Below the pieces are notes generated by a model, which was given only the letters and a program-made list of their open reading frames with translations, made no database searches and had not been told where the DNA came from. The translations under genes were made by a program, and so were the position numbers. Of a DNA stretch of 64,000 nt, positions 54,518-63,914 are shown in pieces. Source of the DNA: Ideonella sp. MAG2 (GTDB lineage Bacteria > Pseudomonadota > Gammaproteobacteria > Burkholderiales > Burkholderiaceae_C); NCBI GenBank assembly GCA_004359425.1, contig PTEU01000001.1, forward strand, positions 1,544,502 to 1,608,501, in the 5' to 3' direction. Each line of letters opens with the position of its first letter. Positions within the stretch are counted from its first letter, which is position 1.

Positions 54518-54804
54518 TGCGGCTGCGCACGGCGCGCCTGTTGCAGCACCTGGCCCAAGTCGGCCAGCAGGCCGTCTTCCGCCGCCATTTGCCCACGCCC
54601 TCCGCCCGATCGGCCATGGCCCCGCTGGTCATAGGCTGCCACGGCCCAGCCCTGCGCCACGAGGTCTTGCGCCAAGGCGTGGTACCGGTCCATGTGCTCG
54701 CCCAGGCCGTGCACGAGCAGGATTCGGCCGCGTGGTGGGCCGCTGGGTTCCCACGCGCGCGAAGCCAAAGAGATACCGTCGGGCGTGGTGAGGGTCTGGG
54801 TCAT
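54517..54804 (-). pseudogene. Monoacylglycerol lipase-like alpha/beta hydrolase, 3' two thirds lost
   Basis: From the ATG at 54804 the frame reads [62 protein letters not shown], the typical start of serine hydrolases of the monoacylglycerol lipase group. Similarity ends near RRAQPHG at about 54517, before the nucleophile elbow, and the frame runs on to 54328 as antisense of mmsA. No catalytic serine remains. It is the other partner of the tail-to-tail junction with mmsA. Confidence 0.8.
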
Positions 54805-54871
54805 GACGTAGCGCTTTCAGAATGACATGGCTGACATTCTGGCCCCCGGTTTGGCAGTTCAGACGCCTTTC

Positions 54872-55306
54872 TCAGCCTCTCGCGGCCTTCAACCAGCCCA
54901 AGCCTGCCGAGGTCGCCCCGTAGCTGGTGCCCCGGGCAGGCCGGTACTCACAGCCCACCCAGCCCTCCCAGCCGCATTGGGCGCTGACCTCGTCAATCAC
55001 CTCGAACAGATAGGGGTAGTTCAGCTCGCCCACATCGGGTTCATGCCGCAAGGGTACGCCCGCGATCTGCAAGTGCCCCACGCGCCCGGTGGGCAAGTAA
55101 TGACGAATCTTGGTCGCCACATCGCCTTCCACAATCTCGCAGTGGTACAGGTCCATCTGCACCTGGAGGTTGGTGGCTCCAACAGCCTCGACCACACGGT
55201 GCGCCTCGGCCTGATGGTTAAGAAAATAGCCCGGCATGTCCCGCGGGTTGATGGGTTCAATCAGCTCGTTGTAGAGCATGGTGAGGTTGGCGGCAAAACG
55301 CGGCAT
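54872..55306 (-). pseudogene. hyi: Hydroxypyruvate isomerase with large in-frame internal deletion
   Basis: From the ATG at 55306 the protein begins [14 protein letters not shown], the conserved Hyi N-terminus, and then jumps to [45 protein letters not shown] and [13 protein letters not shown], the conserved second half. Full-length Hyi is about 260 residues; about 115 residues between these points are missing while the frame is kept. Part of the TIM barrel and several active-site residues of the first half are lost, so activity is not expected even though a 144-residue protein can be made. The enzyme interconverts hydroxypyruvate and tartronate semialdehyde. Confidence 0.8.
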
Positions 55307-55410
55307 GGCTGGGCAAGCTCTTTCGCAATGGTCTAGGCACATTCAGAACTGGCATTGTCAGGCCGCGCCGCAGCACCTGCGTCCGCAGTAAAGTGTCATC
55401 GCTTCGCTGC

Positions 55411-56151
55411 TCAAAAAGCGCTCTGCGCCGCCTGCTGCGTAAAGCAGTGCTGCCAAGCGGCCTCCAAAACGGCAGCCACCTCGCTTGGGCAGGCCTGCAG
55501 CAAGGCATGCGGCCCCTTGAGCGATAGGTGTTGCACCTTTGCCAAACCCTTGCTGAGCGTCCGGATGGCATGCTCCGGCACCAGCGCGTCGTCGCTGGCC
55601 TGTAGCAGCCAGACGGGCTGTGACAGCTGCGCCAAACACGGTCGCACATCCACGGCCAGAACCTGCGCCAGGCGCGATCTCACCACCTCAACAGGCAGAC
55701 CGGCTACCACTTCAATCATTTGCTGCCGCGCCTTGGTCGATCCATACCGCCCCATTAACAAGCTGAGCATGGGCCAAGTTGGGCTCGTCACGATGGGGAG
55801 CCAAGGGAGCAAGCCAGAGACCCAGCTCAAGCCGGGGCGCGGGTTCGCCGCAAAGGTACAACACAACACCATGCCCCGCACCTGCTGAGGTCTGCGCAGC
55901 GCCAACTGAATCGCCAACGGGCCGGCAAACGACTCGGCCACAATCAGCAGCGGCACGCCAGGGGGAATCTGCTGCTGCAATCCATCGAGCAGTTCGGCAT
56001 AGCCCGCCTGTGGGTCTGGCGGGTACCTCACCACCCGTGTCGGCAATGCATCACCTAGCACCGTCAACAAAGGTTCGAACAGACGCCCCGTGCCGTCCAA
56101 CCCTGGCAGCATCAGGCAACAGGGGCCGTCCCCCTCGTGTCGATTCATCAC
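55411..56151 (-). CDS. Alpha/beta hydrolase (BioH-like)
   Basis: A 246-residue soluble hydrolase. The oxyanion region is LMLPGLDGTGRLFEPLL, the nucleophile elbow AESFAG (Ser), the acid lies in LLQASDDALVPEHA and the catalytic His near GPHALLQACP. The chain looks complete. It overlaps the upstream RNA ligase-like gene by four bases, so the two are translated together. The substrate is unknown. Confidence 0.82.
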   Translation of the reverse strand: MMNRHEGDGPCCLMLPGLDGTGRLFEPLLTVLGDALPTRVVRYPPDPQAGYAELLDGLQQQIPPGVPLLIVAESFAGPLAIQLALRRPQQVRGMVLCCTFAANPRPGLSWVSGLLPWLPIVTSPTWPMLSLLMGRYGSTKARQQMIEVVAGLPVEVVRSRLAQVLAVDVRPCLAQLSQPVWLLQASDDALVPEHAIRTLSKGLAKVQHLSLKGPHALLQACPSEVAAVLEAAWQHCFTQQAAQSAF

Positions 56152-56714
56152 GGCAGGGGTCCTGTGCCTGCTTGCAGCGCTGCACCCAACTCAAAGCGTC
56201 GCAGGGCCTCGAATCGGCCGTCTCGCAGCACACCGACGGTGAGTGCATTGAGCAGTCCGCTCACCTCAACACCCTCTTGATTCAACTGGTCGCAAAGCCG
56301 CTTAGCCTGGCGAAAGTCCTGACTCGCGGCCATGGTGATGTGAGGGATGTACGGAAACTCCAGACGCAGAAACGGTGCCAACTCGCCGGTGTAGAGCGCA
56401 TCATGCAAAAGCGAGACCTCGGCATTGCCCTCGTTGGGCACCAAGAACACATAGGCGGTGTCGTCGATGTCATCCGCCCCCAGCATGGCATAAGCACACC
56501 GAAACCGGATGGGCTGGGTAATAGCCACCACCTTAGCGACATGAGCCAGCACCACCGAAGCCGCGAGATCGCGTATGCCGAACACCAAGGTGAAGTGCGG
56601 CTCCACCACCTTGAAATGCGGGTCGTGCGCTTGCCGAAAGTTTTGTATCCACCTTGCTTGCTCGGCAGGAATGTCCAAAGTGGCGATGGTGTAGAGGGGA
56701 GAGGCTGGGAGCAT
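56148..56714 (-). CDS. 2'-5' RNA ligase/cyclic phosphodiesterase-family protein
   Basis: A 188-residue protein with the two H-x-T motifs that define the 2H phosphoesterase fold: HFTLVFG (H40, T42) and HITMAAS (H125, T127). Members cleave cyclic nucleotide phosphates or join RNA ends by 2'-5' links. Start at MLPASPLYTIATLDIP. It is coupled to the BioH-like hydrolase by an ATGA overlap. The flagellar operon begins divergently about 90 bases upstream. Confidence 0.8.
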   Translation of the reverse strand: MLPASPLYTIATLDIPAEQARWIQNFRQAHDPHFKVVEPHFTLVFGIRDLAASVVLAHVAKVVAITQPIRFRCAYAMLGADDIDDTAYVFLVPNEGNAEVSLLHDALYTGELAPFLRLEFPYIPHITMAASQDFRQAKRLCDQLNQEGVEVSGLLNALTVGVLRDGRFEALRRFELGAALQAGTGPLP

Positions 56715-56804
56715 GCTTTCTTATCTCTCGATCTCGCTGAAGAAGCCATTGCACTCTAGGATGATTTGAGGATCAGGCCGTATCAGTAGGGCAATGAGGT
56801 CACC

Positions 56805-57563
56805 ATGTTGCCGCAAACCCTGGCAAGACCCTGGTACACCAACATCTCGCACAACCTCGCCAACACCGCCACCGCGGGCTACAAGCGCGCCCATGCGGTG
56901 TTCGAGGATTTGATCTACCAAAACCTGCGCCAGGCCGGTGCTGCCAGCTCTGAGCAGACCCAACTGCCCACCGGCCTGCAAATTGGCCTGGGCACCAGAG
57001 CGGTGGCTACGGCACGCAATTTTGCGCAAGGCAATTTGCAGCAAAGCTCGGGCACGCTGGACATTGCCATCAAGGGCAACGGCTTCTTCCAAATCACCCT
57101 GCCCGACGGCACGACCGGCTACACGCGCGACGGCGCGTTTCAACTGGACGCCCAGGGCCAGATCGTCACCAACAGCGGCTACCTGCTGCAACCCGGCATC
57201 ACCATCCCGGTCACGGCACAGAGTGTGACCATCTCCAACGATGGCGTCGTCAACGTCACCTTGCCGGGCCAAGCCACACCGCAAACCGTAGGCCAGTTGC
57301 AACTGGCCACTTTTGTGAACCCCGCAGGTCTGGACCCACGCGGACAGAACCTATTTGCCGAAACCGCTGCCTCGGGTGCCCCGCAGGCCGGCAACCCCGG
57401 GGCGAATGGCCTTGGCACCTTGCAGCAAGGCTTCTTGGAAACCAGCAATGTGAACGTGGTGGAAGAGCTGGTCTCCATGATCCAGACCCAGCGCGCCTAT
57501 GAGCTGAACTCCAAGGCCATCTCCACCTCCGACCAGATGCTCCAGCGTCTGTCGCAACTGTGA
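56805..57563 (+). pseudogene. flgG: Flagellar distal rod protein FlgG, first 20 residues replaced
   Basis: From [33 protein letters not shown] on, the frame matches FlgG, including [29 protein letters not shown] and the C-terminal [28 protein letters not shown]. The conserved FlgG start (a LWxAKTGMxAQQ-type helix) is missing and replaced by [11 protein letters not shown], with the change at about 56840. The ATG at 56805 has a GAGGT upstream and may give a protein, but without the N-terminal rod-assembly helix it should not polymerise. The usual upstream genes flgB to flgF are also absent here. Confidence 0.8.
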
Positions 57564-57571
57564 GCCATCTG

Positions 57572-58075
57572 ATGTCGCCGCTGTGCCGCGCTCTGGCCGT
57601 CGCCCTGCCTTTGGTGGGGCTCAGCGCTTGCCAAACCATTTATCCGGTGCCCAACGTCGAGTTCCCCATGGCCACAGCGCCCGCCACGCCCGCCAGCGGC
57701 CCGCTGACCATGGCGGCCTACGAACCCGTGGCGCTACCAGCGCCACCGCCGCCAGCCGTGACCGGCTCAATCTTTGCGTCGGCCGCCTATCGGCCCATGT
57801 TCGAGGACTACCGCGCGCGCATGGTGGGCGATACCTTGACGGTGCGCATTGCCGAGAAGGTCAGCGCCAGCCAATCAGCCACCAGCACCGTGGATAAGAA
57901 GGCCTCCGTGGATGCCGGTGCAACCGCTCTGCCTGGTCTCAAGCCCAATAGCTTCATCGATGGCCGCGCCTCCGCCAACTTGACCGGCAACAACAAGTTC
58001 GAAGGTTCGGGCACCACCGAGAACAGCAATGACTTCAGCGGCACCATCACGGCCATCGTCACCGGCGTACTGCCC
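57572..58075 (+). pseudogene. flgH: Flagellar L-ring lipoprotein FlgH, 3' end lost
   Basis: Starts at ATG 57572 (or a GTG at 57560 overlapping the flgG stop). The signal peptide ends in lipobox LSACQ. FlgH text is seen in YRPMFEDYRARMVGDTLTVRIAEKVSASQSATS and SFIDGRASANLTGNNKFEGSGTTENSNDFSGTITA. After IVTGVLP near 58075 the frame enters flgI in the wrong frame and runs to 58312. The last 60 or so residues, with the L-ring strand GEKQI-type motifs, are missing, so no L ring is expected. Confidence 0.85.
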
Positions 58076-58079
58076 AAAC

Positions 58080-59096
58080 ACCGTACAAGGTGTGCGCAGC
58101 AACCAATTGATGGGCTATGGCTTGGTGGTGGGCCTCGACGGCACCGGCGACCAAACCGCGCAGGCCCCGTTCACGGCCCAAGGCCTGAACTCCATGCTGC
58201 AACAGATGGGCATCACCGTGCCGCCCGGCACGGCCATGCAGATCAAGAACATTGCGGCTGTATTGGTCACGGCCCAGCTCCCCGCCTTTGCGCAGCCGGG
58301 CCAGCAGATTGATGTGAGCGTCTCCTCCATCGGCAATGCCAAAAGCCTACGGGGCGGGACCTTGATCGCCACCCCCCTCAAGGGCGCGGACGGGCAGATT
58401 TACGCCATGGCCCAAGGTGGCCTGATCGTGGGGGGTGCAGGCGCGGCGGCAGGCGGCTCTAAAGTGCAGATCAACCACCTCAGCGGTGGCCGTGTCCCCC
58501 AAGGAGCGACGGTGGAGCGCAGCGTACCCACCCCCTTGCACCAGAGCGAGTTCATCCAGCTCGATGTGACGGCTGGCGACTTCAACACCGCGCGCGCAGT
58601 AGCGCAAGCGATCAACAAAAACAAAGGCGATGGCCTGGCCCAAGCCATGGACGGTCGCATTGTTCGGGTCAAAGCTCCTCAAGACATGAATGAGCGGGTG
58701 GCCTTTCTTGCGGATATTGAAAATCTGCCCATCGAGCTGGCCAAGCCTGCCGCGCGCGTGGTGCTCAACCCTCGCACCGGCTCGGTGGTGATGAACCAAT
58801 CCGTGAGCCTGGCCGCTTGCGCCATCGCGCACGGCAGCTTGACGGTCACCATCAATGCCATTCCCATCGTGAGCCAGCCCAATGCGCTGTCGGGTGGCCA
58901 AACCGTGGTGGCTGAAAAATCTGAGATCACCGTTCAGCAGCAGGGCGGTGCCATCACCCATCTGCCTGAAGGTGCCAAGCTGGCCGATGTGGTGAAGGCG
59001 CTCAACTCTCTAGGGGCCACCCCCCAAGATCTGCTGGCCATTCTGCAAGCCATGAAGGCCGCTGGTGCATTGCAGGCGGAACTAGAGGTGATCTGA
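58080..59096 (+). pseudogene. flgI: Flagellar P-ring protein FlgI, signal peptide and start lost
   Basis: From TVQGVRSNQLMGYGLVVGLDGTGDQTAQ on, the frame is a good FlgI (ISVSSIGNAKSLRGGTLIATPLKGADGQIYAMAQG, VVLNPRTGSVVMNQSVSL, DLLAILQAMKAAGALQAEL). The signal peptide and the first 10-15 mature residues are gone because the gene is joined to flgH at about 58078. An accidental ATG at 58029 is in frame but gives no signal peptide, so the protein could not reach the periplasm to form the P ring. The stop overlaps the flgJ start. Confidence 0.85.
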
Positions 59097-59971
59097 TGAG
59101 CTCCACCACCTCGATGCAAGGCGCAGGCTTCGGCGATGTCCGCGGCCTGGCGTTGCTGAAGCAGCGCGCTGCGCAAGACCCCAAGGCTGTCACCCGCGAA
59201 GCCGCCAAGCAGTTCGAAGCCATCTTCATGCAAGAGTTGCTCAAGAACATGCGCAAAGCCACCTTGGCAGAAGACCCCTTGTCCAATGAAGGCAGCAAGC
59301 TCGGCTACGAAATGCTGGACACGCAACTGGCGACCAAACTCTCCGGCGCACCAGGCAGCTTGAGTGATGTGATTGCCAAGCAGCTCGATCGCCAAATGGG
59401 CCTCAACCCCGGGCCCATTCCAAAAGTGGACAAGCAAGCTTTGGCCAAGCCGGTGGAGCTGAATCGCCCAGAGGGCAAAGTGGGGCCGCCGCAAAAGGCC
59501 GCTGCCAACTTTGTGCTGCAACACACCAAGACTGCTGAGGCTGTGGAACAAAGCAGCGGCATACCCGCCGAGTTCATGATTGCCCAAGCGGCCCATGAGA
59601 GCGGCTGGGGCCGAAAAGAAATCAAGCGCCCTGACGGCAGCAGTGCCCACAACCTGTTCGGCATCAAGGCCACCGGCAACTGGAAGGGTGACACGGTGGA
59701 CGTGACGACCACCGAGTACATCAACGGCGTGGCCCGAAAAGTGGTGCAGAAATTCCGGGCCTATGACAACTATGCCGACTCCTTCAAGGACTACGCCCAG
59801 TTGATCAAGAACAGCCCACGCTATGCCAATGTGGTGGCAGCGGGGGCTGACGCCAAGGGCTTTGCCGTGGGCCTGCAAAAGGCAGGCTATGCCACCGACC
59901 CGGCCTATGCCGAGAAGTTGGGCCGGGTGATCAACACCACCTTGCGCTTGCAGCGCACCTTGAACGTCTAA
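59096..59971 (+). CDS. flgJ: Flagellar rod-capping muramidase FlgJ
   Basis: A 291-residue protein. The N-terminal rod-binding domain (about 25-105) reads AAKQFEAIFMQELLKNMRKATL. The C-terminal glucosaminidase domain (about 140-291) has IPAEFMIAQAAHESGWGRKEI, with the catalytic glutamate in AAHES, and HNLFGIKATGNWKGD. It opens peptidoglycan for rod growth. Chain length and ends look natural. The start overlaps the flgI stop. Confidence 0.92.
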   Translation: MSSTTSMQGAGFGDVRGLALLKQRAAQDPKAVTREAAKQFEAIFMQELLKNMRKATLAEDPLSNEGSKLGYEMLDTQLATKLSGAPGSLSDVIAKQLDRQMGLNPGPIPKVDKQALAKPVELNRPEGKVGPPQKAAANFVLQHTKTAEAVEQSSGIPAEFMIAQAAHESGWGRKEIKRPDGSSAHNLFGIKATGNWKGDTVDVTTTEYINGVARKVVQKFRAYDNYADSFKDYAQLIKNSPRYANVVAAGADAKGFAVGLQKAGYATDPAYAEKLGRVINTTLRLQRTLNV

Positions 59972-59987
59972 GCGCCAGGAGCACCCT

Positions 59988-61819
59988 ATGTCCAGCTCAG
60001 CCTTGATGAACATTGGCATGCGGGCGATGTTCGCCAGCACCGCCTCGCTGCAATCCACGTCTCACAACATTGCCAATGCGCATGTAGACGGCTACTCGCG
60101 CCAAGAAACCGAGGTTGCCACCTCCAAGGGTCAGTTCAGTGGCGCAGGCTTTTTTGGCAAAGGCGTGGATGTCGTCAACGTGCGGCGAGCGCACGACCAG
60201 TTCCTGACCATGCAGGCCGCCGTGGCAACCTCATTGGCCAAGATGGACGACGCGCGCCAGCAGCAACTGGTGCAACTCGAAGACGTGTTTCCGCCCGGCG
60301 AGCAGGGCCTGGGCTATGCCATGGGCGATTTCTTCGCCGCCATGACCGACTTAGCCAATTCGCCATCGGACAACTCAGCCCGCCAGGTGGTGCTGGCCCG
60401 CGCCGCTGATGTGGCAGACCGCTTTGCGGGCGCGGCCAACCGGCTTGACATCTTGCAGCGCGGCGTGGTGGCCGACCTGGAGTCTTCCGCCATCACCGTC
60501 AATGGTCTGGCCGAACGCATTGCCGACCTGAATGACGAGATTGCAGGCTATGCCGGCCTGAAGCAATTGCCCAACGACCTGCTGGATCAGCGGGACTCTC
60601 TTGTCAAAGAGTTGAGCGGCTATTTGCAGGTCACCACCCTGCCCGCGTCGGACGGCACGGTTGGCGTCTTCATCGCCGGTGGCCAACGCCTGGTGCTGGG
60701 CAATGAGGCCTCAAAAATCGTGGTCAAAGAGGGGGACCCCGACCCCACCACTGCGGCCTTGGCCATCTCCACCCAAGGCCAGATGCTGGACTTGAATGAG
60801 GACACCTTGACCGGTGGCTCCATGGCCGGCCTGATCAATTTTCAGAACCACGACCTGGTGGATGCCCGCAATATGCTGGGCCAAATGGCCGCTGCCTTTG
60901 CAGGCAAGGTGAATGAAGCGCAGTCACGTGGGCTGGACCTGGGCAAGCCGCCCGGCCCTGGCGTGGCTCTGTTCCGCTTTGGTGGCCCTCAAGCCCTGCC
61001 TTCGCGCTTCAATGCGCGGGACGGTAATGGCCAGTTTCAGGCCTCGGTCAGCATGACCGTGACCGACCCCACCCAATTGGCCGCGAGCGACTACGACCTG
61101 CGCCAGGACTCCAGCGGCAAGCTGCAACTGACCCGGCTGTCAGACGGCTTGGTGCGCAGCATCAACAGTGGCGATGTGGTTGACGGCATGCGCATTGATG
61201 TGGGTGGCCAGGGCTTGCAAGCCGGTGACCGCTTTACCCTGCAGCCGGTAGGCCGTGCGGCCAGCGGCATGCAACGCGCACTGGACGATACGCTGGGTGT
61301 CGCGGCGGCCTCGCCCCTGACCGCGACCTTTGGCGTGGGCAACAAGGGCACCGCCACGCTGCGGGAGCTGCTGATCACCGGCACCCCAGACACCCAGTTG
61401 CTGGCCCACATCAACTTCAGCTCCGACAGCGGCGACTACACCTGGGAGCTGCTGGACCGCGACACGGGAAGCTTGGTTAACTCTGGCACCGGCACTTGGA
61501 AGGCTGGCGAAGATATCAGCCTCAATGGCTTCTCGGTCTCCCTCAATGGGGTGCCCAAAACGGGCGACACCATCACCGTCGACAAGACACTCTTCCCGGG
61601 CAGCAACAACGGCAATGCCTTGGCCATGTCCTCCTTGGCCGATGACCGTATGGTGGGCATGACCTTGGACGACGACGGCAACCCCATAGGTGAAATGCCT
61701 TTGCCGCCTCCGTGCTCACTTTGCAAATGATCCAGTTTCAGCAGTCTTACCAAGCTGCGGCCAAGGTGTTGCAGGTGGCACAGTCTGTGTTTGACACCAT
61801 GCTACAGCTCGGCAGTTGA
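59988..61819 (+). pseudogene. flgK: Hook-filament junction protein FlgK with deletion and insert from flgL
   Basis: The start (MSSSALMNIGMRAMFASTASLQSTSHNIANAHVDGYSRQ) and the body to DDDGNPIGE are clear FlgK. At 61694 the sequence changes to a 34-base copy of the beginning of flgL (MPLPPPCSLCK in the FlgK frame, then a stop at 61730). From 61728 the natural FlgK end resumes in another frame (LIQFQQSYQAAAKVLQVAQSVFDTMLQLGS, stop 61817-61819). About 60 residues of the C-terminal helical domain are lost. FlgK without this end does not assemble. Confidence 0.88.
61694..61727 (+). repeat. 34-base direct copy of flgL 5' sequence inside flgK
   Basis: Bases 61694-61727 are identical to 61857-61890, 163 bases downstream in flgL. 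In flgK the copy sits exactly at the point where FlgK similarity is interrupted, and it carries flanking bases unlike flgL. It is therefore a filler copied from nearby DNA rather than a natural part of flgK. Confidence 0.93.
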
Positions 61820-61835
61820 TTGAAGGGCCCTCATC

Positions 61836-63035
61836 ATGACGCGTGTCTCCTCCGCCAATGCCTTTGCCGCCTCCGTGCTCACTTTGCAAAAGCGCCAGCA
61901 AGATCTCTCCGACGCCAATGAGCGCTTGACCAATGGCAAGAGAGTGATGCAGGCCAGCGACGACCCCACCGCCGCAGCCCGTGCCGAGCGGGCCCGTGCC
62001 TTGATGCAGCGCACCGACGCCACCCAGCGCGCCTTGGATGCCAGCCGCAACTCCATGACGCTGACGGAAGCCGCACTCTCCGATGGTGGCGATTTGCTCC
62101 AACAAGCGCGCGAACTCCTGGCCTCCGCAGGCAATGCCAGCTTTACCGACGCCGAACGCCGCGACGTCGCCAACCAGATCACCGCCATTCGCAACCAGTT
62201 GCTGGGCGTGGCCAACCGCTCTGACGGCACGGGCGGCTATATCTTTGCAGGCCAAGGGGCGAGCCAGCCACCTTTCATCGACCGGCCTGGTGGCGTCGGC
62301 TACGTAGGCACCGGTGGCGAGGTGCGCGTTGCCTCTGAGGAACCCTTACCCTTGACGCTAGACGGCCAGCAAACCTGGCTGTCGGCCAATACCGGCAACG
62401 GTGTTTTCGTGACTCGCCCCATCAACAGCACATCGGCCTGGATAGACACCGGCCGCGTGACCAACCCTCAAGCCCTGACCGGCGGCACCTACACCATCGA
62501 GTTCACGGAGTTGTCTCCGGGGCAGAAGGTCTATTCCATCTTGAAAGATGGGGTGGCCACGGGGGTCTTCCAAGCGCCGTTCGACCCCACCAAGGCCATC
62601 GAAATCGACGGCATGGCCGTCAATATCAGTGGCTCGCCATCGTCGGGAGATTCCTTCGAGATCGCCCCTTCAGAGCCTAACCTCACCGTGTTCCAAGCGC
62701 TGGACAAGGTCATTGCTGAGCTGAAAACTCCCAACAGGAGCAATGCCGCCGTGACCCAGACGGTGCAATCCGGCCTGCGTGACATTGACTCGGTGCGCAA
62801 CCACCTGCAAAGTGCTCGCAGCATGACGGGCGAAATGCTCAACCGCATCGATGGGGCCGAGGTTCGGGTGCAAGATTTGAAGTTGTTCAGTGAAAACACC
62901 CGCTCAGCGGCCGAAGACCTGGACATGATCAAAGCCATTTCTGACTTCCAGAACAAAGAGACCGGCTACCAGGCGGCGCTGCAAACCTATTCCAGCATGC
63001 AACGCATGTCCTTGTTTGACTACATCAAAGCCTGA
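61836..63035 (+). CDS. flgL: Hook-filament junction protein FlgL
   Basis: A 399-residue protein related to flagellin at both ends: MTRVSSANAFAASVLTLQKRQQDLSDANERLTNGKRV and the C-terminal QNKETGYQAALQTYSSMQRMSLFDYIKA. The middle holds the variable domain. Chain length is within the family range and the ends look natural. It is the last flagellar gene of the operon here and is separated from flgK by 16 bases. Confidence 0.93.
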   Translation: MTRVSSANAFAASVLTLQKRQQDLSDANERLTNGKRVMQASDDPTAAARAERARALMQRTDATQRALDASRNSMTLTEAALSDGGDLLQQARELLASAGNASFTDAERRDVANQITAIRNQLLGVANRSDGTGGYIFAGQGASQPPFIDRPGGVGYVGTGGEVRVASEEPLPLTLDGQQTWLSANTGNGVFVTRPINSTSAWIDTGRVTNPQALTGGTYTIEFTELSPGQKVYSILKDGVATGVFQAPFDPTKAIEIDGMAVNISGSPSSGDSFEIAPSEPNLTVFQALDKVIAELKTPNRSNAAVTQTVQSGLRDIDSVRNHLQSARSMTGEMLNRIDGAEVRVQDLKLFSENTRSAAEDLDMIKAISDFQNKETGYQAALQTYSSMQRMSLFDYIKA

Positions 63036-63059
63036 CCACCACTCAAAGGGACCGATGCG

Positions 63060-63914
63060 ATGAGCGCTGCGGTATTCGACCACCTGCTGATCGGCGCAGG
63101 CACTGTTTTTGATGCGCGCCGTCGCCCCATGGCGACACGCCTGACCCTGCACCCATTGCGCGGCGACCACGCGCCTGAAGCTTCCGCGCTGGTGAGCACT
63201 TTGGAAGAGTGCTGGCCGGAAGATGCCGGCCCGCTGTGGCTGAACTTGACGCATGAAGCAACCCTACAGGCCCTGGTGCGGCTCACGTTGCCCAAGCACA
63301 TTTTTGTGGAGGTGCCCGCCTTTTTGGCCGGAGACCCGGCCTGGGCCAGCCTGTGGACCCAAGATGCGGCGGCCCGTGCCCGGCGTGTGCTCAAATTGGC
63401 CTACCGGCTGATGCGCTTCATCAACTCGCCCGCCTTTGGCCTGTCGGTGGAGATCAGCTCATTCCAGCACGCGCTGATGGTGCTAGGTACCAAGCGGCTC
63501 AAACGCTGGCTGGCCTTGCTGGTCACGGGGGCTGTGGATGACCCCGAGCTCAAGCCGCTGATGTTCTTGTCCATTCGGCGCGGCTTGCTGATGGAGGAGT
63601 TGGTGCGTCAGCAAGACGACGAAAGCCTGCGCAACGAAGTCTTTATTTGCGGTGTGTTCTCGCTGCTCGACCGCATGCTGGGCCAGCCCTTCGAGCGCCT
63701 GTTGGAGAGCCTGCCTGTACCCGGGCGGGTGGCCGAAGCCCTGGCCCAAGCCAGTGGCCCGCTGTGGCCATGGCTGGAGCTGGCCACAGCCGTAGAAATG
63801 GAGTCTCCGTATGACATCCAAGCCGCCGCGGAAGGCCTGATGTTGGCCCCCAGCACTGTGAACCGAGCGGTGCTGAGCAGCCTGCACGCGGCTTGGCAGA
63901 TGCGCGACGAATAG
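63060..63914 (+). CDS. HDOD-domain signalling protein with internal in-frame deletion
   Basis: The N-terminal part (VFDHLLIGAGTVFDARRRPMATRLTLHPL and IFVEVPAFLAGDPAW) matches the EAL-like half of YuxH-type proteins. The second half (LAYRLMRFINSPAFGLSVEISSFQHALMVLGTKRLKRWLALL and FICGVFSLLDRML) is an HDOD domain, used in signalling for motility or stress. Full-length proteins have over 100 more residues between these halves. The join at about 63385-63400 keeps the frame, so a shortened protein of 284 residues can be made. HDOD proteins often bind partners without enzymatic activity, so some function may remain. Confidence 0.7.
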   Translation: MSAAVFDHLLIGAGTVFDARRRPMATRLTLHPLRGDHAPEASALVSTLEECWPEDAGPLWLNLTHEATLQALVRLTLPKHIFVEVPAFLAGDPAWASLWTQDAAARARRVLKLAYRLMRFINSPAFGLSVEISSFQHALMVLGTKRLKRWLALLVTGAVDDPELKPLMFLSIRRGLLMEELVRQQDDESLRNEVFICGVFSLLDRMLGQPFERLLESLPVPGRVAEALAQASGPLWPWLELATAVEMESPYDIQAAAEGLMLAPSTVNRAVLSSLHAAWQMRDE

